Shown piece after piece: positions 27,011 through 34,878 of a DNA stretch of 64,000 nt (positions are counted from its first letter, which is position 1; each line of letters starts with the position of its first letter). Under the pieces are notes generated by a model. The model had not been told where the DNA came from. It saw nothing but the letters and a program-made list of their open reading frames with translations, and did no database searches. Source of the DNA: JAJRRL01 sp047404195 (GTDB lineage: Bacteria; Pseudomonadota; Gammaproteobacteria; JAJRRL01). A program made the position numbers and the translations under genes. The stretch is from assembly GCA_047404195.1 (NCBI GenBank), contig JBDOIU010000018.1:62001-126000 (forward strand), in the 5' to 3' direction.

Positions 27011-27814
27011 ATGAGCCTTACACAATTATATGATTTTCATGGAAAAACAGCCCTGATCACAGGCGCATCTGGTGGTCTTGGGGAGCAATTTGCCCGCTGT
27101 TTACATGCACGAGGGGCTAGAGTCATTCTGGCTAGTCGCAGAGATGATAAGTTGAAAGTCTTAAGTGATGAATTAGGCAATGCTAAGGCTATTAAAATGG
27201 ATGTTGCTGATAAAAACTCTGTTATTAGTTGTTTTGCTGAGTTAGAGGCGTCTGGAGAGAAAATAGATATCTGCATCAACAATGCGGGCATCTTACTCTC
27301 CACTCCAGTTTTCGAATTAGATAATAAAAATAACTTTGAAAATATTATGCAAACTAATCTAATAGGTGCCTGGAATATTTTGCAATATGCTTCTAATCAT
27401 ATGAAAAACAATAACATCCATGGATCAATAATAAACATTTCAAGTGCCGGTGCTAATAAAGTATCGAGGGCAAATATATCTGGGTATTATGCCTCAAAAG
27501 CAGCTATTGTCAGACTCACTGAAAATTTAGTCCATGAGTTATCACCTTACAATATTCGTATTAATGCGATACTTCCAGGAACTATACTTACTTCTATGAC
27601 TGAGCACAGATTTGAGTCGCAAGAGGCAATACAAAAGACAAGTTCAAAAATCCCCCTGAATCGTCTGGGTAAGCCAGAAGATCTAGACGGAATTATTTTA
27701 TATCTTGCGTCCAATGCTGCATCAAAATATGTTACTGGCTCTTGTGTTACAATAGACGGAGGAATGTCCTGTGGAAATAATTCATGGATAAATAATCCTA
27801 GGAAAGCACTGTGA
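27011..27814 (+). CDS. Short-chain dehydrogenase/reductase (FabG-like)
   Basis: 267 residues, classical SDR fold for NAD(P)-dependent oxidation or reduction of an alcohol/ketone. Cofactor motif TGASGGLG (residues 17-24), INNAGILL, active-site Ser in ISSAGANKVS and catalytic YYASK (Tyr159, Lys163), then LPGTILTSMT and the C-terminal YVTGSCVTIDGGM. It overlaps the following phosphotransferase gene by four bases, so the two are translated together and may act on one substrate, for example in making or inactivating a small molecule. The pair is AT-rich relative to core genes and sits between gene fragments, consistent with horizontal arrival. Substrate unknown. Confidence 0.9.
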   Translation: MSLTQLYDFHGKTALITGASGGLGEQFARCLHARGARVILASRRDDKLKVLSDELGNAKAIKMDVADKNSVISCFAELEASGEKIDICINNAGILLSTPVFELDNKNNFENIMQTNLIGAWNILQYASNHMKNNNIHGSIINISSAGANKVSRANISGYYASKAAIVRLTENLVHELSPYNIRINAILPGTILTSMTEHRFESQEAIQKTSSKIPLNRLGKPEDLDGIILYLASNAASKYVTGSCVTIDGGMSCGNNSWINNPRKAL

Positions 27815-28818
27815 TCTTCAAAGCCAACTGGGAGAAAACCAGCACAAGAGTAAATTTGTCAGAAGATCTGATTCTAAAAATGCTGGGCACATATTACACT
27901 GGTGATAATGATGTTAAATCAGTATCTATTATCCCTGGCGGTTGTGCCAACATTAATGTGCTTGTTCAACTTAATGTCTCTGATACCCCTGTTATTCTAA
28001 GGGTGTATCTTCGTGATAAAGAAAGCGTTTACAGAGAACAAAAAATATCATCTCTTTTTCATAAAAAATTACCTGTGCCAGAATTTTACTACGTGGGTGA
28101 ATATGATGGTTATACGTTCGCTATCATCAAATACTTGCCTGGTCAAACCTTGTGTGATTTACTGCTAAAAGGGAAGTCAGCTGATATTGGCGATATTATG
28201 TTTAAAGTCGGTAGGACTCTTGGAGAAATTGCTAAAATTAAATTACCAAGCAGCAGTTTCTGTAATAAGAATTTTGAGGTTGAAAAAAGCATAATACCAG
28301 ACGGGTTTGCAGACTTTTGTTTCGAATGTTTGGACAACAATAAAGTCAAAGCAACATTGCCACAACAACAAAGAGATCAAATTAAAAATATTCTTAGAGT
28401 GTATAAAAATTTATTACCAGATGAATCAGAAGCAAATCTAGTCCATGCTGATTTTGATCCGGCAAATATTTTGGTAACAGAAATTAATGGGGAAATAGAA
28501 GTATCAGGAATTTTAGATTGGGAATTTTCATTTGCTGGCTCAACTCTGTGTGATGTTGCAAATATGCTTAGATATGCACACCAGATGCCCGATGACTATC
28601 AGAACTCATTTTTAAAAGGATTGCGTGGAAGCGGTTATGAACTACCCAGTTCTTGGCAAATTACAGTGAACTTATTGAATATTGTGTCTTTGCTAGATTG
28701 CGTAGTTCGTTCTGACTCTGAAAACAGACCTAATCAAATTAAAGATATACAAGAATTGATTGCTAATATCTTGGATGTTTTTAGTAAGGTTGAGGTTTTC
28801 CCATATGATCTCAGCTAG
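27811..28818 (+). CDS. APH/choline-kinase-family phosphotransferase
   Basis: 335 residues from a GTG start that overlaps the SDR stop (GTGA). Protein-kinase-like phosphotransferase of the APH family: N-lobe IIPGGCANINVLVQL and VILRVYLRDKE, hinge FAIIKYLPGQTLCDLL, catalytic loop VHADFDPANILV (His212, Asp214, Asn219) and metal-binding ILDWEFSFAGSTLCDVANML. All catalytic positions are present. Aminoglycosides, choline, homoserine-like or other small alcohols are possible substrates; I would not call it a resistance gene. It likely works with the SDR made from the same message. Confidence 0.85.
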   Translation: MIFKANWEKTSTRVNLSEDLILKMLGTYYTGDNDVKSVSIIPGGCANINVLVQLNVSDTPVILRVYLRDKESVYREQKISSLFHKKLPVPEFYYVGEYDGYTFAIIKYLPGQTLCDLLLKGKSADIGDIMFKVGRTLGEIAKIKLPSSSFCNKNFEVEKSIIPDGFADFCFECLDNNKVKATLPQQQRDQIKNILRVYKNLLPDESEANLVHADFDPANILVTEINGEIEVSGILDWEFSFAGSTLCDVANMLRYAHQMPDDYQNSFLKGLRGSGYELPSSWQITVNLLNIVSLLDCVVRSDSENRPNQIKDIQELIANILDVFSKVEVFPYDLS

Positions 28819-28895
28819 CCTAATATATTTGATATTGAGGAAAAAAAAATTAAAGCAGCTTTAGGCAATAGTTTTTCCTCCATCTACCATGCTGT

Positions 28896-29066
28896 GGAAA
28901 ATCCACAGCGTTGCGTTATTTTGCGGCCTGTGGTGTGCCAACATTCGATGCAGATCAGCATACGCGGCAGCTCTTGGTGCCTGGTGCACCTGCCACCCAT
29001 GCGGTGATGCAGCGTTATCCAACGGTGTGTGATACATCCGCAAATATGGCAGACCTTGTCACAATT
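28896..29066 (+). pseudogene. CoaE (dephospho-CoA kinase) N-terminal fragment
   Basis: The frame from 28896 reads GKSTALRYFAACGVPTFDAD then QHTRQLLVPGAPATHAV, matching the P-loop end and substrate region of dephospho-CoA kinase. The intact coaE at 54955 has GKSLVRSLFSDLGVPTFDAD and AHARACLAPGEP at the same place. The Gly-rich first half of the P-loop is not recognisable (PCC precedes GKST). At 29067 similarity stops exactly where a hairpin-rich repeat begins. A decayed second copy, not a gene. Confidence 0.75.
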
Positions 29067-29203
29067 ATCCCTGGCGCTCACTTTCTGGGCCAGAATGCTC
29101 ATGCTTCGCATTCTGTTCTAATCCGCTATCCCTGCGGATTAGTCGAACTCAGTTGATTGATTGGGTTCACACCAATCTTTGTCATTCATATTATCCCCCT
29201 TTG
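29067..29203. repeat. Hairpin-rich repeat, copy 1
   Basis: Begins ATCCCTGGCGCTCAC and contains three hairpins in order: CAGAATG...CATTCTG, TAATCCGC...GCGGATTA and a GAAC...GGTTC pair, then ends ATTCATATTATCCCCCTTT. The same succession occurs four more times at 30.7-31.3 kb. It abuts the truncated coaE fragment. Looks like a multi-hairpin REP/BIME-type or miniature mobile element. Confidence 0.75.
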
Positions 29204-29377
29204 AGTTTGAATCCTCTACGTTCACCATTATGTTGCAACAAATATTCGCCCGAAAACCAAAGGAATAAGTTCTATATTGCAATAGCTTGTGCTATTTTGA
29301 CCGTTGGTCTTGGCACGGCTTGAATGAGTGTTGCAGAAATTCTCCATCAAATGCGAGTGCAATCCGTTGTTCGGCAT

Positions 29378-30499
29378 TCATTGGAAACAGCGTTCATCAC
29401 GGTCAGGTAGCCTGTAACTGGTGCTGCGTCCGCGACCAGGGTTCTGAATGAAGATACTCCGTTTCTTAAGTTCCTGGATATCACGTAAGGCAGTATCATT
29501 TGAGCATTTGGCCAGCTTGGCATACTTAGAAGTATTCATAAAGCCCTCAAAATCATCCTTTAGCATACGGTTAATGATCAGTCTCTGGCGGTCATTCACA
29601 GGATTTTGATTGATCATATCCCAGAGCTGCGCTTTGAACAGCACATTACTGAGTGTGGTTTCTGCATTGCTGATAGCGCGGCCAAGACAATCCAAGAACC
29701 ATGACAGCCAATTTGTGATATTAGGTGTTGCACGTTGTTGCGCTTCAAGCTGATCGTAATAGTGTTTGCGCTCCGCTTCGATCTGAGATGACAGACTATA
29801 AAAGCGGTCCGGTGTACCATCAGCACGCGCAAGCGCCATATCACCTATGGCCCGTGCAATACGTCCATTGCCATCCTCAAACGGGTGTATTGTCACAAAC
29901 CATAAATGAGCAATACCCGCTCTAATAACAGGGTCAGTGCTGTCTTCACCTTCTAGCCACGCAAAAAAGGTTTGCATTTCCCGTTCTAAACAATCTGCAG
30001 CAGGCGCTTCAAAATGCACCTTTTCCTTGCCGATAGGCCCAGAAACTACCTGCATGGGACCAGCTTCAGTAGTCCGCCAGCCACCAACAGTTATTTTGTG
30101 TATGCCACTACGCCCGGTTGGAAATAATGCAGCATGCCAATCAAACAATCTGTCCTTTGTTAATGGGTTAGAAAACTGTTGCGTGGCATCCAGCATCATT
30201 TCTACAACGCCTTCCACATCGCGGCTTGTAGGGATCAGCCCTGCAATATCAATGCCAAGCCTACGGGCAATGGACGAACGTACTTCTTCCGGATTGAGGT
30301 TCTCACCTTCAATGGCCGAGGATTTAACCACGTCATTGGTTAGCGTGGTCAGAGATGCTTCACGCTTCAGCTCAAAGCCAAGACCTTCCATCCGCCCCAG
30401 CAAACGGCCTTGGCGATGGCGTATATCAGCCAGCTTCGATGCAAGGGCGTCGCCATCCCATGTCAAATTTGGCCAGTTTTGATGTTCGTGAATCCACAT
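29378..30499 (-). CDS. Fic-family AMP-transferase with self-inhibition motif and HTH
   Basis: 373 residues from the ATG at 30499 (a GTG three codons upstream is an alternative). Fic enzymes transfer AMP or other nucleotides to protein hydroxyls. N-terminal DUF4172-like region (WIHEHQNWPNLTWD); inhibitory helix motif SSAIEGEN (S-x-x-x-E-G), which in class II Fic proteins blocks ATP gamma-phosphate binding; complete active site HPFEDGNGRIAR (residues 208-219 counted from the GTG); C-terminal winged-helix-like region ending RSTSYRLPDRDE. Such proteins are usually cytoplasmic, some with autoregulation through the HTH. Palindromes in its promoter (30557-30583 and relatives) fit this. It is a housekeeping-type Fic, unlike the variant at 58.8 kb. 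Confidence 0.92.
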   Translation of the reverse strand: MWIHEHQNWPNLTWDGDALASKLADIRHRQGRLLGRMEGLGFELKREASLTTLTNDVVKSSAIEGENLNPEEVRSSIARRLGIDIAGLIPTSRDVEGVVEMMLDATQQFSNPLTKDRLFDWHAALFPTGRSGIHKITVGGWRTTEAGPMQVVSGPIGKEKVHFEAPAADCLEREMQTFFAWLEGEDSTDPVIRAGIAHLWFVTIHPFEDGNGRIARAIGDMALARADGTPDRFYSLSSQIEAERKHYYDQLEAQQRATPNITNWLSWFLDCLGRAISNAETTLSNVLFKAQLWDMINQNPVNDRQRLIINRMLKDDFEGFMNTSKYAKLAKCSNDTALRDIQELKKRSIFIQNPGRGRSTSYRLPDRDERCFQ

Positions 30500-30556
30500 A
30501 GCAATCACCGCTTAATTTAAGGTGATTATAGGGGTAATTCACTGCAAAGTCAAGGT

Positions 30557-30583
30557 TAATCACTGCACATCATGCGGTGATTA
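30557..30583. promoter_or_regulatory. Palindromic operator upstream of fic
   Basis: TAATCACTGC and GCGGTGATTA form 10-base arms (one mismatch) around 7 bases. Half-site copies flank it: AATTCACTGC near 30536, GATTCACTGC near 30591, and GGTGATTA/GGTGATTG near the start codon. Clustered half-sites upstream of a gene encoding its own HTH suggest autorepression. Confidence 0.5.
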
Positions 30584-30732
30584 GGTGCCCGATTCACTGC
30601 GAAGAAAACTAAAAAGAGATGCTTTTTTCATGCCATTCAGATAGTAGATCCTTCAAAACTACTTCCTTATGATCGTTCATTCATGGTTTTTTATATAGAA
30701 TATAAAATGCTTCACATTGGTTCGAATCCACT

Positions 30733-31289
30733 ATCCCTGGCGCTCACCCTCCGGGCTAAAATGCTCATACTTCGCATTCTGTTCTAATCCGCTATCCTTG
30801 CGGATTAGTATTCGCGCCATCCCTGGCGCTCACCCTCCGGGCCAGAATGCTCATACTTCGCATTCTGTTCTAATCCGCTATCCTTGCGGATTAGTCGAAC
30901 CCAGTTGATTTATTGGGTTCATACCAATCTTTGCTATTCATATTATCCCCCTTTAGGGGATGGGTGTTTGTTGAGTCAGGGATAACTCGCGCCATCCCTG
31001 GCGCTCACCCTCCGGGCCAGAATGCTCATACTTCGCATTCTGTTCTAATCTGCAGTCCATGCAGATTAGTCGAACCCTCTGCTCGGGTTCACACCAATCT
31101 TTGCCATTCATATTATTCCCCTTTGGGGGATGGGTGTTTTGTTGAGTCAGGGATAACTCGCGCCATCCCTGGCGCTCACCCTTCGGGCCAGAATGCTGAA
31201 CATTCTGTTCTAATCCGCTATCCCTGCGGATTAGTCGAACCCTCTGCTCGGGTTCACACCAATCTTTGCCATTCATATTATCCCCCTCT
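30733..31289. repeat. Hairpin-rich repeat, copies 2-5 in tandem
   Basis: Four copies begin at about 30733 (short, ends near 30808), 30819, 30994 and 31165. Full copies are 125-141 bases and joined by linkers; the last two share TTGAGTCAGGGATAACTCGC. Each carries the CTGGC...GCCAG, CAGAATG...CATTCTG, TAATCCGC...GCGGATTA and GAACCC...GGGTTC hairpins, with compensating changes in the loops and some arms (for example TAATCTGCAGTCCATGCAG). The array runs directly into tRNA-Ser. A tRNA T-arm-like GGTTCGAATCC stands just before copy 2. Confidence 0.75.
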
Positions 31290-31308
31290 GGGGGATAATA
31301 TGAATGGC
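31268..31308. repeat. Perfect 19-base inverted repeat overlapping tRNA-Ser 3' end
   Basis: GCCATTCATATTATCCCCC and its exact complement flank a TCT loop. The right arm includes the CCA end of tRNA-Ser; the left arm is the closing sequence of repeat copy 5. It may fold as a terminator for the tRNA, although no T tract follows, or mark where the repeat family copied the tRNA flank. Confidence 0.7.
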
Positions 31309-31395
31309 GGAGAGAAAGGGATTCGAACCCTCGGTACGGGATTACCGTACACACGCTTTCCAGGCGTGCTCCTTCAACCACTCGGACACCTCTCC
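31305..31395 (-). tRNA. tRNA-Ser(GGA)
   Basis: Full class II cloverleaf on this strand: acceptor GGAGAGG pairs with TCTCTCC, anticodon stem CACGC/GCGTG around loop CTGGAAA (anticodon GGA), a long variable arm GTACGG...CCGTAC, T-arm GGTTCGAATCC and encoded CCA at the 3' end. It reads UCC/UCU codons. Confidence 0.95.
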
Positions 31396-31410
31396 AGAAT
31401 TTCGCAGCCT

Positions 31411-31438
31411 AGCATATGCACAGCTTCAGAGCAAGCAA
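31411..31438 (-). promoter_or_regulatory. Probable promoter of tRNA-Ser
   Basis: On the tRNA strand, TTGCTT (31438-31433) and TATGCT (31416-31411) lie 16 bases apart, placing the start of transcription about ten bases before the mature tRNA. Confidence 0.5.
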
Positions 31439-31650
31439 AGCACAAGCCGAAATGCAATTTCTGTCACAATATAAAGCATAATGTGATTTGTATGTGGCCA
31501 TGTTGTCTATGGATTGATGCACAATCCCACAATGCACTCGCTATTCACTCACATGAACAGTTGAATTGCCAATACTTCCTATTCTGTGTTTGTAGAATAC
31601 TATTTTGCAATAAAGCCAAGCAATATAGTATAAAAGATAAGAAGAGTGCT

Positions 31651-32208
31651 TTAAACCGTAGAATCAGACCACTGCTCACGGCGCAGGCGATACAGCACAT
31701 GTCGACATAAAGGGCTATTCGGCTCTAAACGCGGGTGATCAAAATCACCCGTCATATCGTGTATTAGACCTATCTTTTGCATCACGCGGATCGAGCGTAT
31801 GTTTGTTGCCGCAGTGAATGATACCACCTCGGGTAAAGCCAAACGCTGAAATGCATCTCGCAAAACGGCCCTTGCACCCTCCGTTGCAAAACCATTGCCC
31901 CAATGCGCCGATGATAAACGCCAGCCGATCTCTGTGGCTGGCACAAAACTTGCCTCAAAGCCCACAGCCTGGCAACCAATAAAACCAATAAATTCACCAG
32001 TATCTCTTCGCTCAACAGCATAGAGACCGTATCCGTGCTGAGCAAAATGACGGCGAGTATTGTCAATCAATCGCTGCGTAGTTTGTGCATCCTGTAATCC
32101 TGGAAAATATGCCATGACCAGCGGATCCTGATTAATATCGCACATTGGCTGAAAGTCATCCTCTCGCCACGTTCGTAATATCAAGCGTTTCGTTTCACAT
32201 ATTTGCAT
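31651..32208 (-). CDS. GNAT N-acetyltransferase (RimJ/RimL type)
   Basis: 185 residues from the ATG at 32208, with GAGGAG just upstream; a GTG two codons earlier is possible. Acetyltransf_3 pattern: ETKRLILRTWREDDFQPM at the start, DTGEFIGFIGCQAVG, EIGWRLSSAHWGNGFATEGA (acetyl-CoA-binding region) and TAATNIRSIRVMQKIGLIHD. It would acetylate a protein N terminus or small amine using acetyl-CoA in the cytoplasm; target unknown. Same strand as, and 26 bases downstream of, the hydrolase gene, so possibly co-transcribed. Confidence 0.87.
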   Translation of the reverse strand: MQICETKRLILRTWREDDFQPMCDINQDPLVMAYFPGLQDAQTTQRLIDNTRRHFAQHGYGLYAVERRDTGEFIGFIGCQAVGFEASFVPATEIGWRLSSAHWGNGFATEGARAVLRDAFQRLALPEVVSFTAATNIRSIRVMQKIGLIHDMTGDFDHPRLEPNSPLCRHVLYRLRREQWSDSTV

Positions 32209-32234
32209 AGACACTCCTCGCTATCAACGTTGCA

Positions 32235-33023
32235 TTACCGCGGATGAGACACTAGCCACGCAAATGCATGCCAAAAGTGTGGGTCGTGATATCGTCCATC
32301 ATTATGCCCCGTCCGACGCAAAACAATCAGTCGCTTCGGCTCAGGCGCAGCAGCATATAAATCACGACTATGCCAAGGTGAAATCACACGATCATGTGTG
32401 CCAACCATCACCACAACAGGACACCGTGCGTGTTTGATACGCTGCAGATTGTCGTACTTGTCAAACGGTAACAATGCATAACGTGTCATCACGCGATACG
32501 CTGACACAAAGCCTGCATCAGCCACCAAACCTGCTAAAGGTACCTTGCTTGCCAACGCAATAGACATCGCTGCGCCCAAAGAATGCCCATAGGCAATGAT
32601 CTTCTTCGCTGGTACATGCTGTGAATCTCGCAAATAACGATAAACCCGCTGCGTGCTGCCAATCAAACTTGATTCAGATGGGCGCCCAGTACTGAGGCCA
32701 TACCCAGGATAATCATAAGCAATAATATCATAGCCTTGTCGCACAAATGCCTGTAACTGATGCTCCAACCGAGGTAGATCCGTTGCATTACCATGACTGT
32801 ACAAAATGGTATAACCATTGCCGTGCGCTGCACGCAAATTGCGAATACTGATCAAATGCCCATTGCTCGTTTCCAACAATTGAGTCGGCGGCGTATGGCG
32901 TAACACCCGTGGAGCAGGGTATAACAGTCGATGCGCCAATAGCTCGACAAGGAACAAAGCCAAAGCCAGGTAAATACACCAGCGTAGAATGGTGTAAGTG
33001 ATTTTAAAGCACATTTTAGACAT
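32235..33023 (-). CDS. Membrane-anchored alpha/beta hydrolase (ABHD13/BEM46-like)
   Basis: 262 residues starting at 33023, where GGGAG precedes the ATG; longer frames to 33167 lack support. One N-terminal helix (TILRWCIYLALALFLVELLA), then an alpha/beta hydrolase: oxyanion region TILYSHGNATDL, DYPGYGLSTGRPSE, nucleophile elbow AYGHSLGAAMS, acid GTHDRVISP and histidine RRTGHND. The catalytic triad is complete. Such proteins are serine hydrolases or thioesterases at the inner membrane; substrate unknown. Confidence 0.87.
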   Translation of the reverse strand: MSKMCFKITYTILRWCIYLALALFLVELLAHRLLYPAPRVLRHTPPTQLLETSNGHLISIRNLRAAHGNGYTILYSHGNATDLPRLEHQLQAFVRQGYDIIAYDYPGYGLSTGRPSESSLIGSTQRVYRYLRDSQHVPAKKIIAYGHSLGAAMSIALASKVPLAGLVADAGFVSAYRVMTRYALLPFDKYDNLQRIKHARCPVVVMVGTHDRVISPWHSRDLYAAAPEPKRLIVLRRTGHNDGRYHDPHFWHAFAWLVSHPR

Positions 33024-33217
33024 AAAGCACTCCCGCAAAGATCCCGTGCTAACCCATTGAAATAATGGTAGTTTAATGCCAATTGCGCCCAATTGGCAAG
33101 GGATATTATACATCATCATGAGTGTTGTTTGATAAGCCTCGCCTGTTAAGCTGCCAGGAATCAACACATATAAAAAAGTGACTGACAGCAGCGATCACCG
33201 ACTAACTTGTGTCAGTG

Positions 33218-33246
33218 TTGAAAATTGTGTCCAGAAGTGTTACAAT
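33218..33246 (+). promoter_or_regulatory. Probable sigma70 promoter
   Basis: TTGAAA (33218-33223) and TACAAT (33241-33246) are spaced by 17 bases, 96 bases before the next start codon at 33342. Confidence 0.6.
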
Positions 33247-33341
33247 TATTGTGTAGAGTAGAGTGAAGCAGAAAGGCTCACAAGCCATTGATTTTGCTCC
33301 GAAGCTTGAAATAGTAACCACCCGTCGTAGGAGAAAACAAG

Positions 33342-34826
33342 ATGTTAAGAGGAACAGTGCATTATACCCCGGAAGAAGAAGCAGCAGCAGTCAAAAAAGC
33401 AATTCAAGCTGCAGTATTGTACAATGTTAAGAAGAAGGCCTTATTTTACAATGTTAAGAAGATAACCTTTTTTACTCAACCAAAGTATAATGATCAGTTG
33501 CGTTCTCTTTTGGCTGATCTATTGGAGGCGTTTGGATTACCAGGAAAACAGAGGCTGAGGTGGTTACGCTCCGATATCAGCGAGATATCCGTTCGGGGGG
33601 TTAGATTGTCAGATATACAAACGAAAGTCGTAGATAGCGTATTAAATATGGTAAAGCAACATAACAATAACCATTCGTTTGGAAAGAAGTTTGCTCATAA
33701 TACAGTGTCTATTAAGTCTGTCTCGGGAGGACAAGCTCAAGACACTCAGAGTGAGCTCGGTGCATACCCTCAAGTGTATGCTAATGAGCAGGAAGACTGG
33801 CCAACTGCAGAGCAGTGGATTGTAGCGGTTAAGCAGCATAATAGTGCCACAATATATGAAGGGGATCAGGATGCTATAAAGAGCCGCCAAGATGTTGGTT
33901 ATTGTGGTGACCTAACACCAAAGCAAAAGTTCTTTTTTGAGCGGGTGCGAGCAAACCTTTGGCAGACACAAGATGCAGTTGATTTCTTCCTGGAAAACCC
34001 GGAGTATGACACTGCTGATTTCGTTGCAAATATAGATAAAGCAATAGAAAAGGGTGCATCTAACAGCGTTTCTCTTGGTCCCGGATTCGGGACCATCATG
34101 TCTTGTGGTGATAGAAAAATGCAGAAACTTATAGCCGGGGAAGTTAATAATACAGCCAAAGCCAAAGCCAAAGCCAAAGCCAAAGCCCAAGCCTCAGGCT
34201 CGCTATCGAAACATTCTGTGACTATCATAGCTACGCCGCCACCCGAGCCACTCAAGGCAATGCAAGATTATTTAGCTGAGCAGTTAGATCGCCTTGGCAG
34301 GCTAAGCAACTCTCCCGGAACAAAATGGAAAATTCTTTGTTTTCGCAGAATTGCAAGTTTAATTAGGAATCACCAGATATCTAGTGATTCTGGCACCCAT
34401 AGTGCTCCCGAAATAAGTTCGTTACTAATATTAATCAACACGGTTGCTGCAGGGCGCAGAAAAGCGGGTATCGGTAAACCTAAAAGTTTGAAAGCATTTG
34501 AAAGACTTTGCAAGACTAAGCTGAATGCTGTTGATTTCAAGCTGTTAGATAAAGGCGAAAGGCGAAAGCTTGTCTCGGGTGATGACCATACTAACTTCTT
34601 GAATCCTGATGACATGAAGAATGCAAGTTTGTTAGAACGAATAGCTCAAACATCTACTGCAGAATTCTCTAAGGAAGTTGATGCTGTGCCTGGTATCAAC
34701 ATGAAGGTGGACGACTATATTGAAGCTTGCCTTGCGAGTCAGGAGGACACCTTGATATCGGATGCAAAAAAGATTATTGGAAAAAGGCAACAGGAAAGTG
34801 TAGAAGTGGATAGTCCAACCCCTTAG
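33342..34826 (+). CDS. Orphan protein with KA dipeptide repeat
   Basis: 494 residues; AGGAG lies nine bases before the ATG. No family recognised. The N terminus has a short internal duplication (LYNVKKKA / FYNVKKIT, also visible in the DNA), followed by a mainly helical region (DQLRSLLADLLEAFGLPGKQ). A KAKAKAKAKAQAS linker at about residues 272-284, encoded by a hexanucleotide repeat, separates it from a C-terminal helical domain (KAMQDYLAEQLDRLGRL) that ends in a polar tail. No signal peptide or membrane helix. It has its own good promoter. Two helical domains and a repeat linker would suit a secreted effector, but this is a guess. Confidence 0.65.
   Translation: MLRGTVHYTPEEEAAAVKKAIQAAVLYNVKKKALFYNVKKITFFTQPKYNDQLRSLLADLLEAFGLPGKQRLRWLRSDISEISVRGVRLSDIQTKVVDSVLNMVKQHNNNHSFGKKFAHNTVSIKSVSGGQAQDTQSELGAYPQVYANEQEDWPTAEQWIVAVKQHNSATIYEGDQDAIKSRQDVGYCGDLTPKQKFFFERVRANLWQTQDAVDFFLENPEYDTADFVANIDKAIEKGASNSVSLGPGFGTIMSCGDRKMQKLIAGEVNNTAKAKAKAKAKAQASGSLSKHSVTIIATPPPEPLKAMQDYLAEQLDRLGRLSNSPGTKWKILCFRRIASLIRNHQISSDSGTHSAPEISSLLILINTVAAGRRKAGIGKPKSLKAFERLCKTKLNAVDFKLLDKGERRKLVSGDDHTNFLNPDDMKNASLLERIAQTSTAEFSKEVDAVPGINMKVDDYIEACLASQEDTLISDAKKIIGKRQQESVEVDSPTP
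34155..34193 (+). repeat. Hexanucleotide repeat (GCCAAA)n
   Basis: Five exact GCCAAA units plus GCCCAA and GCC, inside the preceding coding region. Because the unit is six bases, gain or loss changes only the length of the KA linker, not the frame. Confidence 0.85.
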
Positions 34827-34878
34827 CCATGAGCAGGGAGAATCCACAGCGAAGCGTGTTATTCTGCTGCAAGTAGCT

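Noticed and set aside
30733..31289. Possible CRISPR array
   Set aside because: Units are 125-140 bases of self-complementary sequence with no unique spacers and no cas genes.
30953..31381. Opposite-strand frame over the same repeats
   Set aside because: Same repeat and tRNA sequence read backwards; internally repetitive only because the DNA repeats.
30913..31710. Long open frame (265 codons) across the repeat array and tRNA-Ser
   Set aside because: It is built from hairpin repeats and the tRNA; the GEKGIRTLGTGLPYTRFPGV part is the well-known false translation of a tRNA-Ser gene.
34830..34870. Short match to the coaE fragment (AATCCACAGCG followed by GTTATT-like sequence)
   Set aside because: Only about 13 identical bases and the translation diverges at once; chance similarity is likely.
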